From the IMG/VR virus record IMGVR_UViG_3300018080_000574, positions 1 through 24,546 of that record: a stretch of 24,546 nt of DNA, one strand, 5' to 3'. How positions within the stretch are numbered: the stretch's first letter is position 1; every line of letters begins with the position of its first letter. Positions 22,770 to 24,546 of the stretch are shown here, piece after piece. The notes under the pieces are model-generated. The model ran no database searches. It was not told the origin of the DNA and saw only the letters and a list, made by a program, of their open reading frames with translations. Source of the DNA: a virus. Position numbers and translations under genes: made by a program.

Positions 22770-24400
22770 TGGGCAACTTAGCTACCAACGTATTGCTCAG
22801 GAGAGCACTGGAGGGGCCTCAGCTAATCCTCTCCTGGACCAACCCGGATGACGCCGGGCTATCAGAGGTTCAGGTCAGGAGGGGTACGCTTGGCTTTCCC
22901 GAGTCCATCACTGAAGGGGTCATGGTTTACCAAGACACCTCTCCCACGGTCAGTGAGGAGGTGGTGTTCCCGGACGTGACGGTGGACGGACAGGTCACTT
23001 ACTATTACACGATCTTCACGGAGGTGACATCAGTTTGGTATCACGATTATACCGTCCAAAAGCGGGAGTTCCCTCTGGATGGGAGAGCGTTCCATAACTA
23101 CCTTTGGAAGCAACTCCCGTCCATTTACCGGCTTCGGGACGGGGACACCCAACAACTGGCGTTGGCTCAGATCCTCGATGATTGGGAGGGGTGGTTCAAC
23201 TATTGGGAGGATCAAGACGCCCGCTATGGACAGTTGTATCGCTTCTTGAAGGTCTACTCTTTGGAGTTCGGCAACCTCAATGAATTGGTAGCCTATTTTC
23301 AGGAGTTCTATGAGGTCTACACCGTCCGGGATGATTTCCTCCCGTACATTGCCAACCTCATCGGGGCCAAGATCATCGGGGGTATCTCGCTCCAACGGCA
23401 ACGGTTCCTCATCGCGGAGGCGGTGGCCCTTTTCAAGATCCGGGGGACCATTGACGGGGTGCTCAGGTTTGCGGAGGGGAATTTCAGGACTACTCCCCTC
23501 ATCCATGAGTTCGGCTACGATATGCTGGAGTCTGACCGGCTGGACCGGACCTCCGTGAGCGGTGATGCCATCACGCTCAATAATTGGGACGGTCCCTGGA
23601 ACACGATTGACTACGTGGTGGATGGGAGGCAAGGAGAAAAGTGGTCCTATCGTACCATCGGCCTTTTCTTTGATGAGGTGCTACGGACAGCTATAACCCC
23701 GGAGATGCTCAACATTGCGGAGCAGTTCTTTGCCGACTACCTTCCGGGGACCGGAGCATGGTACGCTTTCACGCATTGGGATTCGGAGTGGTTTGATGAC
23801 TTTACCAATCCGGCCCTCCCTTCCTGGACTAAGGTGGACGCCAAAGGCTACCTCAATGCTGCCAATAGCCTCTTGAATTGGAACGTGCCTTCCGGGGAGC
23901 CAACCTCCAGCCTTGCCACTTTGAGCCGGTTGGCGGAGCCGGTTGACGCGGAGTTTGCCTTCCAGGTAGATGCCCAAAACGTGGTGTTCGCACCGGCTGG
24001 CATAGCTAACAGCTACATGCAGTTGGCCGTGAATTTTACGGTGCCAGTCAATGTTCGTCTACAACTTGAAAAGACCTTTGCCGGGGTGTTGCAATATCGG
24101 GCCTACAAAGTCCCCGGATTTACTACCATAGGCATACTGGTGCTGGATGAGTCCACATTCACTACTGGAGGGCTTCGGATAGAGCGCGGTCCAAATAATC
24201 TGGTCAGGTGGTTGGGGAAGGTTGGGGACAAGTGGGAGTTGATCGCGGAGGTCGTTGATGCCGCTTATAGCCCCGTTTCCTTGGCCAGTGTTCGGCTTTC
24301 CTATTTTTGCGGGGCCAGTCCCACCGCGCAAATGAACGTGGATTCTGATATAATTTACAAATGGGGGACCAACACGGGTTGGGTACAGGTGCATCCATGA
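22769..24400 (+). CDS. Tail protein gpI-like with FnIII-like and lectin-like extensions
   Basis: The start overlaps the previous stop (TAATG). The product is 543 residues. Residues 15-98 look like a fibronectin type III-like domain (LILSWTNPDDAG to VTYYYTIFTEV). Residues 105-330 match the P2 gpI-type tail protein: YLWKQLPSIYRLRDGD, then FLPYIANLIGAKI and LFKIRGTIDGVLRFAEG at 221-237. Residues about 345-543 are beta-rich with many aromatic residues, like a concanavalin-type or jelly-roll sugar-binding domain. P2 gpI is about 176 residues, so both ends are additions. It likely sits at the wedge tip and anchors fibres or binds receptor itself. Confidence 0.84.
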   Translation: MGNLATNVLLRRALEGPQLILSWTNPDDAGLSEVQVRRGTLGFPESITEGVMVYQDTSPTVSEEVVFPDVTVDGQVTYYYTIFTEVTSVWYHDYTVQKREFPLDGRAFHNYLWKQLPSIYRLRDGDTQQLALAQILDDWEGWFNYWEDQDARYGQLYRFLKVYSLEFGNLNELVAYFQEFYEVYTVRDDFLPYIANLIGAKIIGGISLQRQRFLIAEAVALFKIRGTIDGVLRFAEGNFRTTPLIHEFGYDMLESDRLDRTSVSGDAITLNNWDGPWNTIDYVVDGRQGEKWSYRTIGLFFDEVLRTAITPEMLNIAEQFFADYLPGTGAWYAFTHWDSEWFDDFTNPALPSWTKVDAKGYLNAANSLLNWNVPSGEPTSSLATLSRLAEPVDAEFAFQVDAQNVVFAPAGIANSYMQLAVNFTVPVNVRLQLEKTFAGVLQYRAYKVPGFTTIGILVLDESTFTTGGLRIERGPNNLVRWLGKVGDKWELIAEVVDAAYSPVSLASVRLSYFCGASPTAQMNVDSDIIYKWGTNTGWVQVHP

Positions 24401-24546
24401 TAAAGATGAGGTATTCGATTCCTAAAGAGGGAGCGGGCACGGAGGAAGATCCCTACCGTCCGGAGTGGACGCCTACTGAGGTGGGAGAGAGTCTCAGGGT
24501 GGTCCGAGAAGCGGGGGATGATCTTGTGTGTGACGTGGTTGCCACA
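24397..24546 (+). CDS. Partial gene running off the window end
   Basis: The ATG overlaps the previous stop as ATGA and the frame stays open to the last base, giving 50 residues. The start reads MIKMRYSIPKEGAGTEEDPY and is followed by PEWTPTEVGESL. It has the look of short phage proteins found after gpI, but the fragment is too small to assign. It may be an accessory fibre or capping protein. Confidence 0.6.
   Translation, partial: MIKMRYSIPKEGAGTEEDPYRPEWTPTEVGESLRVVREAGDDLVCDVVAT

Overview
The window is a block of late structural genes from a tailed bacteriophage, or a prophage, with a contractile tail (myovirus morphology). The proof is a tail sheath protein, a gp19-type tail tube, a tape measure, and a full baseplate set (hub, gpV/gp5-like spike, gp25-like wedge, gpJ-like and gpI-like proteins). 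Every supported gene is on the + strand. Most neighbours overlap by 1 to 8 bases (ATGA, TGATG, TAATG junctions) or are separated by a short spacer with a strong GGAGG-type ribosome binding site, so this looks like one long, translationally coupled late operon. The canonical Shine-Dalgarno sites point to a bacterial host, but nothing identifies it. No integrase, terminase, lysin, tRNA, insertion sequence or CRISPR array is present.

Layout. (1) Head and connector, 1-3117: the 3' part of a major capsid protein, a small protein with a C2HC finger, a gp6-like head-tail connector and two small neck proteins. (2) Fibre cassette, 3128-5646: a 566-residue fibre-like protein with two N-terminal repeats and an H-x-H linker, an H-type-lectin-like protein and two small proteins. 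This stretch is lower in GC than its surroundings in several places. (3) A two-helix membrane/coiled-coil protein, a small acidic protein, then tail completion and a putative tail terminator, 5649-8298. (4) Tail shaft, 8310-15789: sheath, tube, a gp26-like tail assembly chaperone whose second part is reached by programmed -1 frameshifting, and a 1270-residue tape measure. (5) Baseplate, 15789-24546: CIS-tube-like adaptor, LysM-like protein, hub, spike, three uncharacterised or coiled-coil genes, gp25, gpJ, gpI, and the start of one more gene cut by the window edge.

How the genes work together. The capsid protein builds the head. The connector and completion proteins close it and join it to the tail. 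The chaperone and its frameshift product would load the tape measure, which sets tail length while tube and sheath polymerise from the baseplate. The hub and spike form the puncturing tip, and gp25, gpJ and gpI form the wedges and fibre attachment points.

The most notable signals outside the gene list are three. There is a dnaX/P2-like frameshift signal with an SD-like purine tract, a T TTT TTG heptamer and a 17-base-pair interrupted stem. A 14-base perfect palindrome is found just after the stop codons of the capsid and tail-tube genes. A small beta-rich module appears inserted once in the connector and twice in the sheath. No wholly new biological system is evident; the frameshift signal and the palindrome pair are the best leads.
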